Shown: positions 1 through 8,511, numbered from the stretch's first letter. The stretch: 64,000 bases of DNA from Pedobacter sp. KBS0701 (GCF_005938645.2 NZ_CP042171.1:6076001-6140000), one strand, 5' to 3'. Numbers and translations are program-made. Notes: generated by a model from the sequence alone, not told the origin.

Positions 1-779
1 TTTTTCATGTTATTGAAGTTGATTGTACCCACTTTAGCCAAATAACCGATAAAACCTCCTGCGAATGTATCGCCAGCACCCGTTGGATCAAATACTTCTG
101 CCAAAGGCAAGGCCGGAGCGGAGAAAATCTGATCTTCATGGAATAACAATGCGCCATGCTCACCCTTTTTAATGATCAAATATTTTGGACCCATAGCAAG
201 GATTTTCTTCGCTGCTTTTACCAATGAATATTCGCCCGACAACTGACGTGCTTCAGCATCATTAATGGTTAATACATCCACCATTTTAATGGTTTCCAAT
301 AAATCATCCATCATAATATCCATCCAGAAGTTCATCGTGTCCATTACGATTAATTTTGGCCGGTTTTTAAGGCGTTTAATTACCGTTTGCTGCACCTGTG
401 GAGTTAGGTTGCCCAGCATCAGGTATTCGCAGTCTTGATAGCTCTCCGGGATAATCGGGTCGAAATTTTCTAATACATTTAATTCCGTAATTAAAGTATC
501 ACGGCTATTCATGTCGTTATGGTATTTACCTGACCAGAAAAATGATTTTTCACCTGCTTTAATCTGTAGTCCTTCGGTATCAATGCCATGTTTGGTAAAG
601 GTGTCGATGTCTGATTGATGAAAGTCATCCCCCACTACAGCTACAATTTTTGCTTTATTATAAAAGTAAGAAGCGGCTAAACTTGCGTAAGTTGCAGCAC
701 CACCAACAATTTTATCTGTTTTTCCGAAGGGCGTTTCAATAGCATCAAAAGCTACAGTACCTATGATTATCAGGCTCAT
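1..779 (-). CDS. PfkB-family carbohydrate/nucleoside kinase (partial, 3' end outside window)
   Basis: ATP-dependent phosphorylation of a sugar or nucleoside in the cytoplasm. The frame is open from the ATG (complement of 777-779) to the window edge, giving 259 visible residues starting MSLIIIGTVAFDAIETPFG. The N-terminal segment has the early glycine-rich GGAATYAS region typical of ribokinase-like folds, and DPTGAGDTFAGGF begins near residue 231; the GAGD Asp is the catalytic base in this family. The usual length is about 300 residues, so only a short C-terminus is missing. The substrate cannot be told from the sequence; adenosine kinase-like and ribokinase-like members look alike at this level. 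Transcribed divergently from the tRNA-Asn unit. Confidence 0.9.
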   Translation of the reverse strand, partial: MSLIIIGTVAFDAIETPFGKTDKIVGGAATYASLAASYFYNKAKIVAVVGDDFHQSDIDTFTKHGIDTEGLQIKAGEKSFFWSGKYHNDMNSRDTLITELNVLENFDPIIPESYQDCEYLMLGNLTPQVQQTVIKRLKNRPKLIVMDTMNFWMDIMMDDLLETIKMVDVLTINDAEARQLSGEYSLVKAAKKILAMGPKYLIIKKGEHGALLFHEDQIFSAPALPLAEVFDPTGAGDTFAGGFIGYLAKVGTINFNNMK

Positions 780-821
780 ATATATGTATTAATTTTTTTT
801 TAAAATTTTTCACTGCAAATA

Positions 822-852
822 TTGCATAAATAATTTAAAAGCCCTAATATTG
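822..852 (+). promoter_or_regulatory. Bacteroidota-type promoter of tRNA-Asn
   Basis: TTG at 822-824, a 20-base spacer, then TAATATTG at 845-852, one mismatch from the Bacteroidota -7 consensus TAnnTTTG. The same TTG-N20-TAATATTG arrangement stands upstream of the second tRNA-Asn copy (47564-47594), which supports a conserved functional element. Confidence 0.65.
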
Positions 853-922
853 CATTCCCAAAACGAACAAGGGCAATTGTGCTGCAGAGTATAGAGAACC
901 TCGTTTTAGGAACAACCAGCAC

Positions 923-999
923 TCCTTCTTAGCTCAGCTGGTTAGAGCATCTGACTGTTAATCAGAGGGTCGCTGGTTCGAGCCCAGCAGAGGGAGCCA
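923..999 (+). tRNA. tRNA-Asn (anticodon GTT)
   Basis: Full cloverleaf. The acceptor stem TCCTTCT (923-929) pairs with AGAGGGA (989-995) with one G-T wobble, discriminator G996, encoded CCA 997-999. The anticodon loop CTGTTAA puts GTT at 957-959, and the T-arm contains GGTTCGA. It is identical in the tRNA body to the copy at 47666-47742. Confidence 0.97.
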
Positions 1000-1000
1000 A

Positions 1001-1028
1001 AACCCACGACGAAAGTTGTGGGTTTTTT
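1001..1028 (+). terminator. Rho-independent terminator of tRNA-Asn
   Basis: AACCCAC and GTGGGTT form a stem around a GACGAAAGTT loop region, followed by a T run. It starts directly after the CCA end of the tRNA. Confidence 0.85.
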
Positions 1029-1315
1029 GTGTTTAGGGCTGGGCGAGAAATTATCTTGAGCGCAGACGAAGGGATCCAAGCAGAGGGAGCAAAGATTTTC
1101 AAGCCTGAAAATCACATAAAAACCCCATTTTTAGCTAATAGGATAGGTTTTTTTATTTCCATAATAGGAGGCTTCCTGCTTCATCTTCTCTTTTCAATAG
1201 CCAATTATTGTCAGGTTCTACAGCAAAGATTGCTGAACTTCCCGATAATTTGTTACAAATATCTTACAAGAAAACCCCCGTGATTTAGGACTTCCGGTAT
1301 CTGTTTACGCAGTTT

Positions 1316-1530
1316 TTGGTTCTGAAAAATGGAGTATTTATAATAAACTCGATTACAGCTATTCTCACAATCTGGCTAATTGGTGCGAATAAACTGGTTG
1401 CTAACTGGTCTTCAATTCCTTCTATAGAAAGTTCCTCAAAATAACCGGCATTGAAATTTGCAGTGTTGTTGATGAGTATATCAATCTTGCTAAATTTATC
1501 CAGTCCGGCCTGAACTGCATTACCTTGTAC
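1316..1530 (-). pseudogene. short-chain dehydrogenase/reductase (SDR) remnant
   Basis: Reading the minus strand gives VQAGLDKFSKIDILINNTA followed by NFNAGYFEELSIEGIEDQL and then LFAP. This is the central part of a classical SDR (DKFGKIDVLVNNAG..YFEELS..). The GxxxGxG cofactor loop and the YxxxK active site are absent, so only about 70 residues of the middle survive. The fragment ends where the duplicated tRNA-Asn segment ends, so its loss may be linked to that rearrangement (inference). Confidence 0.7.
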
Positions 1531-1552
1531 AATACAATCATGCTACCTTAGT

Positions 1553-1939
1553 CTAAACGGCCCCGGCCGCCCAAAATCCGGCTAGGTGGATCAAGAGGTC
1601 GTCCTCGTTGAGCCGTCCGTAACTATGCGCTGTAAAAAGTGCGTGGCCTTGCTGGTCATATTGTGTCCATTCTGAAAGTAGCTGTCCGTGCTGCTGCCTA
1701 AACCAATTTACCCGGAAATAACCACCTGGAAATTTTTTTTGGAAGCCGGTAGCATGAGCAAGAAGAGAAATTCGTCCACGGCCATCTACGCCAGGATTTG
1801 TAAATACCACATCTTCAGCTACACTTGAATTCAAGAGTTGTTCCTGCTCAGCAGGAGATGCCTTGGCGAATGCGTCTAAGTACTTCTCAAAAACGATTCG
1901 AAGTTTGTCGTTGGTCATAACATTATTTGTTGAATGCAT
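1553..1939 (-). CDS. SnoaL-like / NTF2-fold protein
   Basis: 128 residues with the pattern of the SnoaL-like NTF2 superfamily: an N-terminal helix (LRIVFEKYLDAFAKAS), a middle strand region with DVVFTNPG, and paired C-terminal strands including LLSEWTQYDQQGHALFTAHS. These small cone-shaped domains bind or isomerise hydrophobic small molecules; the ligand here is unknown. It is divergently transcribed from an AraC regulator 88 bp away, which is therefore its likely controller. ATG 1939 is used; a second Met lies seven codons in. Confidence 0.7.
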   Translation of the reverse strand: MHSTNNVMTNDKLRIVFEKYLDAFAKASPAEQEQLLNSSVAEDVVFTNPGVDGRGRISLLAHATGFQKKFPGGYFRVNWFRQQHGQLLSEWTQYDQQGHALFTAHSYGRLNEDDLLIHLAGFWAAGAV

Positions 1940-2027
1940 TGCTTGTTAATTATTATTCAAAATTAACCAGACAATATGTACATAATGGACTGATTAATTC
2001 ATTAATTTTGCTTAATCGTACATTTTC

Positions 2028-2939
2028 ATGGATGCATTAAGTAAAATTTTAGAATCAATAAAGCTTAGCGGTGTAGTTTACCGGAAACTGGAAGTAACGG
2101 CTCCCTGGGGAATTGAGTTGCCTAAAAGTCGGTTTTTGCAATTTTGGAAACTGCTGGAAGGGGCGTGTTTCCTTAAAGTAGAAGAAAACGTTTACATACA
2201 ATTAGCTAAGGGAGACCTCGTGCTGATACCAAATGGAAGCAGTCATTGCATATCTGATAAAGCTGATAGTATCAAGATCCCCTTAAAAACCTATATAAAT
2301 TTTCGGGACAGCAAAAGCCCTTACTTTTTGGATGGAGATTTGAAAACTGTCATGCTGGGCGGTCACTTTGAATTCAATGATCAATATCAACACCCTCTCA
2401 TAACCGGGTTACCTGGCGTAATCCACTTAAAAGAAATTCATCAACAAAATCAAGACTGGCTCGAACTTACCACCAATCAGATACTCCTGGAAATTGATCA
2501 ACCAAAGCCTGGCAGTGATATTTTAGTAAGCCGTTTATCTGAAGGGCTTTTCATTCATACATTACGCGCCTATATAGATCAGAGTAAAATCAAGCAGGGG
2601 TTTTTGCTTGCATTGACGGATGAAAGGATATGTTCAGCTTTGCAAAACTTACAAGATTCACCTGAAAAAAACTGGACGCTGGAAGAACTTTCTAAATCTG
2701 CGGGAATGTCAAGAACGCTTTTTTTTAATAGCTTCAAATCGCTGGTAGGGCAAACTCCACTTAGTTACCTCCAGAATTGGCGTATGCAAAAGGCAAAAGA
2801 AATACTTTTATCAAGCAAGGACAATGTAAGTATTATAGCTAATCAAGTCGGCTATCAATCAGAGGCCGCATTTAACCGTCTCTTTAAACATACATTTAAA
2901 GTGACACCTGCTAGGTTTAGAAGGTCACGTAGTAAATAG
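2028..2939 (+). CDS. AraC-family transcriptional regulator (AraC_N/cupin type)
   Basis: 303 residues. The N-terminal half reads like a cupin sensor (FWKLLEGACFLKVEENVYIQL, then GDLVLIPNGSSHCISDKAD). The C-terminal ~100 residues carry two HTH motifs: LEELSKSAGMSRTLFFNSFK, and VSIIANQVGYQSEAAFNRLF followed by TPARFRR. This layout matches AraC regulators of the AraC_N group that sense small molecules and activate a nearby gene. The likely target is the divergent SnoaL-like gene at 1553-1939. Confidence 0.88.
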   Translation: MDALSKILESIKLSGVVYRKLEVTAPWGIELPKSRFLQFWKLLEGACFLKVEENVYIQLAKGDLVLIPNGSSHCISDKADSIKIPLKTYINFRDSKSPYFLDGDLKTVMLGGHFEFNDQYQHPLITGLPGVIHLKEIHQQNQDWLELTTNQILLEIDQPKPGSDILVSRLSEGLFIHTLRAYIDQSKIKQGFLLALTDERICSALQNLQDSPEKNWTLEELSKSAGMSRTLFFNSFKSLVGQTPLSYLQNWRMQKAKEILLSSKDNVSIIANQVGYQSEAAFNRLFKHTFKVTPARFRRSRSK

Positions 2940-3288
2940 AACATTTTAATTGAGGAACCACCAATCTCTCCCTTACCTAGAAGATCACTCCAAAAGTGGT
3001 ATTCTGTGTTTTCATATTCGTCAATTTTTATTTTGCGATAGTCTCAGATTGGAGGGCTTTAATGCGCTTTGGCAGGCGGGTGATTCGCCCGTTTATTTCA
3101 AACCCCACAAAATGGCTCAAAACCAATAAAATAAATCAAATAAATTAAATATCAATTACTTAATTCGTTATTAATACCCTAATTAGAACGATAGATTTTG
3201 AGCGAATTTTAAGCTTATCTGTCTCAGTAAACTTGATAATGGGGATCATTACCTCCCGAATATAAGCTAAGATAATTCAGAAAATTAA
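2940..3288. other. intergenic stretch, no gene seen
   Basis: 349 bases between a + strand AraC gene and a - strand monooxygenase. It is AT-rich with stops in all frames. A short GC-rich dyad (GGGTGATTCGCCC, about 3076-3090) followed by TTTATTTC may end one of the converging transcripts; nothing else is supported. Confidence 0.4.
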
Positions 3289-4473
3289 CTAATCTGTTTT
3301 GCCAAGCATTTTAATCAGATTCTGCACCGATTCTTCCGTCGGCGCAGCAAAGTCGCTGATGCTTTCGATTGTTTCTTTACATAATGGCGCAGCCCTGTCA
3401 AACATGATCTTTTCATAAGCTGCCATGGCTTCACTAAGTTGTGTAAAATCCTTATTGATCAAACAATTTGACAAATCTAAGGCGTCAAGCATGGCCAAAT
3501 TAACGCCCTCACCATTGGGCGGCATCAGATGTGCGGCATCGCCAATAAGAGTGAGGTTTGATTTAGTTCCCCACCTGTTCTCTAAAGGAAAGTAGTTCAG
3601 CGGCCGGGCAACAAAATGGTTGCAAGCTTTAAATAAGCTGGCAAATATAGGGTTCCAATCTCCGTAGCGATTGATCAGATACTCGTGCACATCTTGAGGG
3701 TTACTAAAATCAATACCGCTGTCTTTAACCCAGTTTTCGGGGTACAATGACGCAGCATAAAAAGTCAAGCCGCCATCGCCCCGCGGTTGTGCAGTTATGG
3801 TCGCGCTGTTTCCCATGGCCATCAAATTCGCCTGATCAACTAATTTGTAAAATTCGGGACAGGCTGTTTCCGGATGATCTATTTCGCCCTGGATAATTGT
3901 CGCGCCTGAATAAGATGCTTTTAAGTCAGTAAGGTAAGGCCGGATCCTGGAGCGGTATCCATCTGAACCGATAACAATATCTGCAGTAGCAGTTGTTCCG
4001 TTCTTAAATTGCAATTCCCAAATATTGTCAACCTCCTTCATGCTCAGGAACTGGCTGTCCCATATTACGGTATCGGGTAGCAACCCGTCGATCAAAAGAT
4101 CCCTCAGTGCACCCCTGTCTATTTCAGGCCTGAATTGCAGATCTCCAAATTGTGGTTTGCCGGCCTGGTTACCTTCATCAAACAAGATATTTCCTTTTGG
4201 ATCAAGCAAGCGGTATTTATCAGCACCCTGCATGTAATTGTCTTTGAATGCTTCCATCAGCCCGGTCGCGTCCATGGCTTTCAGGCCGGAGTCAAAATGC
4301 AGGTCGACAATTGCGCCTTGTACGCGTGCTGCCTGGCTGTGATCCCGCTCATAAACTTTGACCTCCACGCCTTTGATCTGCAAAAGCCTTGCAAGTGTCA
4401 GGCCGCCGGGGCCGCCGCCCACTATAGCAATTTTTTTATGAAGTAAAAGTTCCGGTGTTTGTATCATCCCCAT
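3289..4473 (-). CDS. FAD-dependent monooxygenase, Tet(X)-like
   Basis: 394 residues, a class A flavoprotein hydroxylase (FAD plus NAD(P)H, O2). Visible motifs: Rossmann GGGPGG at 19-24, YERD at 41-44 (FAD ribose Glu/Arg), IGSDGYRSRIR near 168-178 (DG motif) and LIGDAAHLMPP from 309 (GD motif, Asp312). Length and motif order follow Tet(X), but by eye the Tet(X) substrate residues His234/Gly236 correspond to Thr237/Tyr239 here, so tetracycline is unlikely to be the substrate. It lies 76 bp downstream of an AraC regulator on the same strand, the probable regulator. Natural substrate unknown. Confidence 0.85.
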   Translation of the reverse strand: MGMIQTPELLLHKKIAIVGGGPGGLTLARLLQIKGVEVKVYERDHSQAARVQGAIVDLHFDSGLKAMDATGLMEAFKDNYMQGADKYRLLDPKGNILFDEGNQAGKPQFGDLQFRPEIDRGALRDLLIDGLLPDTVIWDSQFLSMKEVDNIWELQFKNGTTATADIVIGSDGYRSRIRPYLTDLKASYSGATIIQGEIDHPETACPEFYKLVDQANLMAMGNSATITAQPRGDGGLTFYAASLYPENWVKDSGIDFSNPQDVHEYLINRYGDWNPIFASLFKACNHFVARPLNYFPLENRWGTKSNLTLIGDAAHLMPPNGEGVNLAMLDALDLSNCLINKDFTQLSEAMAAYEKIMFDRAAPLCKETIESISDFAAPTEESVQNLIKMLGKTD

Positions 4474-4548
4474 GCTCTATTATTTTATGAGCACAAAGGA
4501 ACGCCGGAAGTTGAGTTAGTACAATGACACGATACTGTAAGTGTAGGA

Positions 4549-5406
4549 CTATTCGCGGTTTTTCGCCCGAAAATCAATGGGTGCCATGCCGGCCACTTTA
4601 GTAAACAGTCGTGTGAAATAGGAATAGTCATAGTAGCCAAGATCGCCGGCAATCTCTTTTATTGATTTTCCTGAATGGTACAGAAGGCGTTTCGCTTCCA
4701 GCACCACACGCTGTTGAATATGAGAGGAAACGGACTTTCCGGTAGTAGCTTTCACACATTCATTTAAGTATGAAGGGGATAAACTTAACTGAGCAGCGTA
4801 TTCAGACGGATTTTTGGTCGACTTATAATGTTTTTCCAATGCGGTCTTAAATTCCCTAGTGAGATCCTCCATCCGGGCATGATTTTCAGCCGGCTTAGAC
4901 AATGCAAGGTATTGGGAAATGATCGATACAATAAGCGTATTAACGCTTTCCTTCAAAATGGGATGATAAAGTACTTCAGTTTTATTTTCAGACAGTTTGA
5001 TACATAACGCTGCAGTTTCTGTGAGTACAGCAAGTGCTTCCGGAATAACCGACAACGCGTTTACCGGCGCAAGACTTTCAAGCATGCTTAAGTACTCCTG
5101 CCGGATGTTTTCTTCTGTTATGATCCACGTACAGATCATTGCATCTTCGAACGCTATAACCCTGTGAACTTGATGAGGGTGAATAAAGATAACAGCCGGT
5201 GCCTGGATATGATGTGTTTGAAAATCGATTTCAATTAGGGTTTTTCCTATTTCCTGGATGATGAAAGTATAACCACCATCCCGGTGAGACCGTTCGACCT
5301 GTTCGGAATTGGGCGACCCGTTAAATGAATCCCGCATCATCATGATCCCCCTGCAACTGTCTTCAGGCAGTATATTTACAGGAATATTATTGGTTTTCTT
5401 GCTCAT
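4549..5406 (-). CDS. AraC-family transcriptional regulator
   Basis: 285 residues. The N-terminal ~170 residues form a cupin-like sensor (DGGYTFIIQEIGKTLIEIDF, then FIHPHQVHRVIAF). The C-terminus has two HTH motifs (PSEYAAQLSLSPSYLNECVK and IKEIAGDLGYYDYSYFTRLF) ending in the family's G..P..FR signature. It precedes the Tet(X)-like monooxygenase on the same strand and is divergent from the HxlR gene at 5730. Control of the monooxygenase is the simplest reading. Confidence 0.88.
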   Translation of the reverse strand: MSKKTNNIPVNILPEDSCRGIMMMRDSFNGSPNSEQVERSHRDGGYTFIIQEIGKTLIEIDFQTHHIQAPAVIFIHPHQVHRVIAFEDAMICTWIITEENIRQEYLSMLESLAPVNALSVIPEALAVLTETAALCIKLSENKTEVLYHPILKESVNTLIVSIISQYLALSKPAENHARMEDLTREFKTALEKHYKSTKNPSEYAAQLSLSPSYLNECVKATTGKSVSSHIQQRVVLEAKRLLYHSGKSIKEIAGDLGYYDYSYFTRLFTKVAGMAPIDFRAKNRE

Positions 5407-5621
5407 TACAGAAATAGTAAAGATAACTATATGTAAGGAACTAAAACAATCAACGATGTTTTTTAGCTGGCTGGAATTTTCCCCGGTTTATTATCTGCAT
5501 AAATTGTTCAAGGGCACTGCGCTCAATGTCAGCCAAATCGTTGCATTGTAGCCGGTGACCAGCGTTCTTTTTCCTGACAATTTCAGATCCATGATATTCT
5601 TTTTATTACTTTTGTTGATTA

Positions 5622-5638
5622 ACTTACGTTCAGTAAGT
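5622..5638. promoter_or_regulatory. inverted repeat upstream of HxlR gene (candidate operator)
   Basis: ACTTAC-GTTCA-GTAAGT, a perfect 6-bp dyad with a 5-bp spacer, about 90 bp before the hxlR-type start. A half-site-like ACTTACTTGTAA follows at about 5691-5702. HxlR dimers bind such dyads; autoregulation is inferred. Confidence 0.4.
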
Positions 5639-5729
5639 CAAAGCTAATAAGTGAATTATTCTAAAACAAGACGGGGCTTGAAAGTCAGATACTTACTTGT
5701 AAATAACTGTTGTTGAAAATGAGGCGGAT

Positions 5730-6110
5730 ATGAAAGAAATTTCAATAAGGTGTGAGAACGACCGTAACAACTGCCCGGTAAAAGATGTTTTGAACCGTGT
5801 GGGTGATAAATGGTCGATGCTTACGGTCATCATGTTATCTGACCTTGGTATGCTGCGCTTTAACGAATTGCACCAGCTGATCGTTGGCATATCGCAAAAA
5901 ATGCTGACCGTTACGCTGAAAATGCCGGGAGCCGACGGACTGCTAACGCGGAAGATGTATGCACAGATTCCGCCTAAAGTAGAGTATGCCTTAGCGTGGC
6001 TGGGTGAAAACCTCGTAACACCGCTGATGCATTTATACGACTGGGCGAATGCCAACATGCCCGAGATCAAAGCTTCCCGGGAACGTTATGAAAAGGCAGT
6101 CACATTATGA
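5730..6110 (+). CDS. HxlR-family transcriptional regulator
   Basis: 126 residues with the family pattern: NCPVKDVLNRVGDKWSMLTV near the N-terminus, LRFNELHQLIVGISQKMLTV (winged helix recognition region) and IPPKVEYALAWLGENL (wing and start of last helix). The Cys in NCPV is the conserved Cys that senses electrophiles or thiol stress in many HxlR/HypR proteins. Its TGA overlaps the ATG of the following AraC gene (ATGA), so the two regulators are translationally coupled. Confidence 0.9.
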   Translation: MKEISIRCENDRNNCPVKDVLNRVGDKWSMLTVIMLSDLGMLRFNELHQLIVGISQKMLTVTLKMPGADGLLTRKMYAQIPPKVEYALAWLGENLVTPLMHLYDWANANMPEIKASRERYEKAVTL

Positions 6111-6979
6111 ACACCTATTATCTACCGGATGATATATTAAATGGCTCCACTATGGGTGCAGATGAGGTAGTGATCCGTTGCTACACCTCCGGACAGGATT
6201 CCGTTAAGAACAGAATCGTCTTAACTCAGAACATGATCAACCTGCTGGTCAGCGGCACCAAGACCGTCGTTTATCCGGATGCAACAGCTGTGGTGAATGC
6301 GGGTGAACTGGTGGTATTATCGGCAGGGAATGTACTCACATCCGAGCTATTAACGGGCGGACAGCAGTTTAACAGCATTCTATTTTATTTCAGCAACGAA
6401 CTGTTCAATAAGTTCCTGATTAAGTATGACCATTTGCTGCAAAGCGTAATTCCTTTAAGCGGTAAAAAGTCCTTCCTTACTTTTAAGCAGGATAATTTTA
6501 TCAAACAATTTATCGTGTCTATGCAGGCGTTGATGGCTACGGAAAGCGAACTACCGGCAGCGGTCAGATCCATCAAACTGGAAGAGTTGCTCTTGTATCT
6601 TTTACATTTCGATCCTGAGCGGTTCCGGGCTATTCAGATTCTTACCAAGGACCGGGAACAATTGCAGATCAAAAAAGTGGTGGAAAGTCATGTCGGTCAG
6701 CTGATCACCGTAGATGAACTGGCTTTTCTTTGCCATATGAGCACTTCCACCTTTAAAAGAAGGTTCAGCGAGATCTATCATACCACCCCTCAAAAATGGC
6801 TGCTTAACCGAAAGCTGGAAATGGCTGCCGAATTATTGAGATCCGGAGGAGAAAGCCCATCGGGTGTTTATCTGAAAGTTGGTTATCAGAATCATTCCAG
6901 TTTTTCTGAGGCTTTCCGGAACCATTTCGGTTATACCCCAAGCGATTACCAGCAGCAACAATTGAACGTTGCGCCATAA
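6107..6979 (+). CDS. AraC-family transcriptional regulator, coupled to HxlR gene
   Basis: 290 residues, starting inside the stop of the HxlR gene. The N-terminal half has the AraC effector region typical of Bacteroidota (GELVVLSAGNVLTSELL, FNSILFYFSNELFNKFL). The C-terminus carries the HTH pair: TVDELAFLCHMSTSTFKRRF and PSGVYLKVGYQNHSSFSEAF followed by GYTPSDYQ. The gene is followed by SnoaL-like and DinB-like genes on the same strand with small gaps, so the four may be one unit (71 and 11 bp spacing). Confidence 0.88.
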   Translation: MNTYYLPDDILNGSTMGADEVVIRCYTSGQDSVKNRIVLTQNMINLLVSGTKTVVYPDATAVVNAGELVVLSAGNVLTSELLTGGQQFNSILFYFSNELFNKFLIKYDHLLQSVIPLSGKKSFLTFKQDNFIKQFIVSMQALMATESELPAAVRSIKLEELLLYLLHFDPERFRAIQILTKDREQLQIKKVVESHVGQLITVDELAFLCHMSTSTFKRRFSEIYHTTPQKWLLNRKLEMAAELLRSGGESPSGVYLKVGYQNHSSFSEAFRNHFGYTPSDYQQQQLNVAP

Positions 6980-7049
6980 CTCCTGAACGTCCGGCCTTAA
7001 CACGCAACCTTAGCTGGCTGGTACCTTTGTATCATCAATATATGAATAT

Positions 7050-7469
7050 ATGAAAACGATGATCGAAAACAACAAAGCAGTAGTGCGTCGCTTTAATAAG
7101 GAAGTGATCGAACAGGGAAATGTAGACAGTTTTAACACCCTTATGGACCCTGATTTTATTAACCAATCAGCACCGGCTGAAATGGACAACGGCCCGCAGG
7201 GAATGATTTATTTCTTTAACGAAATATTGCGTCCAGCCATACCCGACATGAAGGTGATTATCCATGACCAGATAGCCGAAGGCGATATGGTCACTACCCG
7301 CAAAACCATCAGCGGTATGCATACGGGACAATTATTAGGAGCGCCTGCGACCGGACGCGTGATTAGCATCGGGATAATGGACATAGTGAGGGTAAAAGAC
7401 GGCAGATACATTGAACACTGGGGCATTACTACATTACCAGAACTCCTTGCTACTTTAGCGCGGTCCTAA
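7050..7469 (+). CDS. SnoaL-like polyketide cyclase / ester cyclase family protein
   Basis: 139 residues of the ester-cyclase branch of SnoaL: NKAVVRRFNKEVIEQGNVD, FINQSAP, FNEILRPAIPDMKVIIHDQI, then GDMVTTRKTISGMHTGQLLG and the closing VRVKDGRYIEHWGI. The pattern IPDM...I.DQIAEGD.V and the final HWG are typical of this group. Such proteins act on small hydrophobic compounds; the substrate is not known. It lies between an AraC regulator and a DinB-like gene, separated from the latter by 11 bp. Confidence 0.8.
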   Translation: MKTMIENNKAVVRRFNKEVIEQGNVDSFNTLMDPDFINQSAPAEMDNGPQGMIYFFNEILRPAIPDMKVIIHDQIAEGDMVTTRKTISGMHTGQLLGAPATGRVISIGIMDIVRVKDGRYIEHWGITTLPELLATLARS

Positions 7470-7480
7470 ACACAAATACT

Positions 7481-7993
7481 ATGTTGAAACAATATTTTAC
7501 TGATCTGGCGGCTTATAATAGCTGGGCAGATGAAAAGGCAATGGACTGGCTGAGCCAGATCACTGATGAGCAATGGGAACAGGTTAATGTCAGCAGCTTT
7601 TCCAGTATCAGACAAACCGCTGTGCACATAGCCAGCGCGGAAAAGATCTGGATAGACTTCTGGACCGGGGCACCAGATCCGGTTTACTTGTCGGCCAATT
7701 TCAATGGTACCAAAACCGAATTAATGGACATCTGGAAAGCAGCTTCTATAGGATTGGAGCATTATATAAACAGCCATCTGGAGGAGGATTTTATGCGATC
7801 AGTTAGTTTTATCTATCCGAACGGCAATATCGGACAAATGCCCTATTATCAAACATTTGCTCATATTGTTAACCATTCAACGTATCATCGCGGGCAATTG
7901 GTTACCCTGCTGCGGCAGGCTGGTTACAGCCGATTTTCGTCAATAGATCTGGCAACATATTATATCTTAAAAACCAAAGATTTTAGATCGTAA
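7481..7993 (+). CDS. DinB-family (DinB_2) putative metalloenzyme
   Basis: 170 residues, a four-helix-bundle DinB/YfiT-type protein. The expected metal-binding histidines are visible: TAVHIASAEKIW (first His) and FAHIVNHSTYHRGQL (His pair), and the start LKQYFTDLAAYNSWADEKAM matches the family's first helix. Members include thiol-dependent transferases and many of unknown activity. Context with HxlR/AraC regulators and SnoaL proteins suggests a detoxification role (inference). The 11 bp gap to the previous gene supports co-transcription. Confidence 0.85.
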   Translation: MLKQYFTDLAAYNSWADEKAMDWLSQITDEQWEQVNVSSFSSIRQTAVHIASAEKIWIDFWTGAPDPVYLSANFNGTKTELMDIWKAASIGLEHYINSHLEEDFMRSVSFIYPNGNIGQMPYYQTFAHIVNHSTYHRGQLVTLLRQAGYSRFSSIDLATYYILKTKDFRS

Positions 7994-8061
7994 TCTTATG
8001 CTCAAAGCGAAGTTTGACAAATGAATACAGAAAGATCGAAGGCGGAATACCGCGGACCTAC

Positions 8062-8511
8062 TCAATCCTTGTTTTTGCTTATCAAGCTTGTCATTGTAGA
8101 ATTAAATTCATTAAGTCCAATGTCATGTATAGCAAAAAAATCTATGTCTGCATTTTCTATGGCAATTATGGCTTTTTGTAAAACAGCTTCTCCTTTTTTT
8201 GTCAGTCTTATTATTTTTGCTCTTGTGTCTGTTTCGTGTTCCTGTCTTGTTAAAAAGCCCTTTTCCTATAACATACGCAATACTTTAGAAACCATCATTC
8301 TATCAGCATTACTCTGGTTGGCAATATCAACCTGGGTAACTGCGTTGCTGCTCTTTGAAAGCCATCCTAACGCTGCTAACAAAACAAACTGTATCTGAGT
8401 TAAGTCCAATGGGTCTAGTACCTTTTTTTGTTTTCGTTGCCAAAGCATAGTCAGTTGCCCCAGCAAGTAGCCCGGGCTATTGTAAGCTTCCCTGTTTTTC
8501 AGACCATTCAA
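8062..8511 (-). pseudogene. MarR-family regulator interrupted by an in-frame amber codon
   Basis: The minus-strand frame is a full MarR protein of 149 codons including one TAG at 8266-8268. Before it: NREAYNSPGYLLGQLTMLWQ, QIQFVLLAALGWL and NADRMMVSKVLRML. After it, in the same frame: EKGFLTRQEHETDTRAKIIR and LTKKGEAVLQKAI, then helices to TGA at 8062-8064. The winged-helix wing is thus cut from the recognition helix. The reading frame is otherwise perfect, so the loss looks recent, or the reading needs checking. An IS3 remnant lies 17 bp from its start codon, in what would be the promoter. Confidence 0.75.

Larger units (their letters stand above)
816..1316 (+). repeat. ~0.5 kb duplicated segment containing tRNA-Asn (copy 1)
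   Basis: This stretch matches 47557-48062 over promoter, tRNA, terminator and about 300 bp beyond. Shared blocks after the terminator include the run around 1031-1048 (gtttagggctgggcgagaa), the CACATAAAAA block near 1114 and the TTCCATAATAGGA block near 1156. The homology fades near GATTTAGGNCTTCCGGTA at 1282-1300. A stub of the same segment lies at 15284-15402. The 84-codon ORF at 1029-1283 falls in this non-coding repeat and is not preserved in the other copy, so it is not called. Confidence 0.8.

Noticed and set aside
1029..1283. 84-codon ORF after the first tRNA-Asn
   Set aside because: It begins in the terminator T run and spans the non-coding repeat; the frame is not kept in the second copy near 47800.
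3289..4473. Tetracycline resistance gene tet(X)
   Set aside because: Overall layout fits, but residues at the substrate site differ by eye and identity looks modest; called Tet(X)-like only.
8266..8268. Amber codon in MarR as pyrrolysine or programmed readthrough
   Set aside because: No pyl genes or readthrough context seen, and MarR proteins do not use it; a point mutation is simpler.
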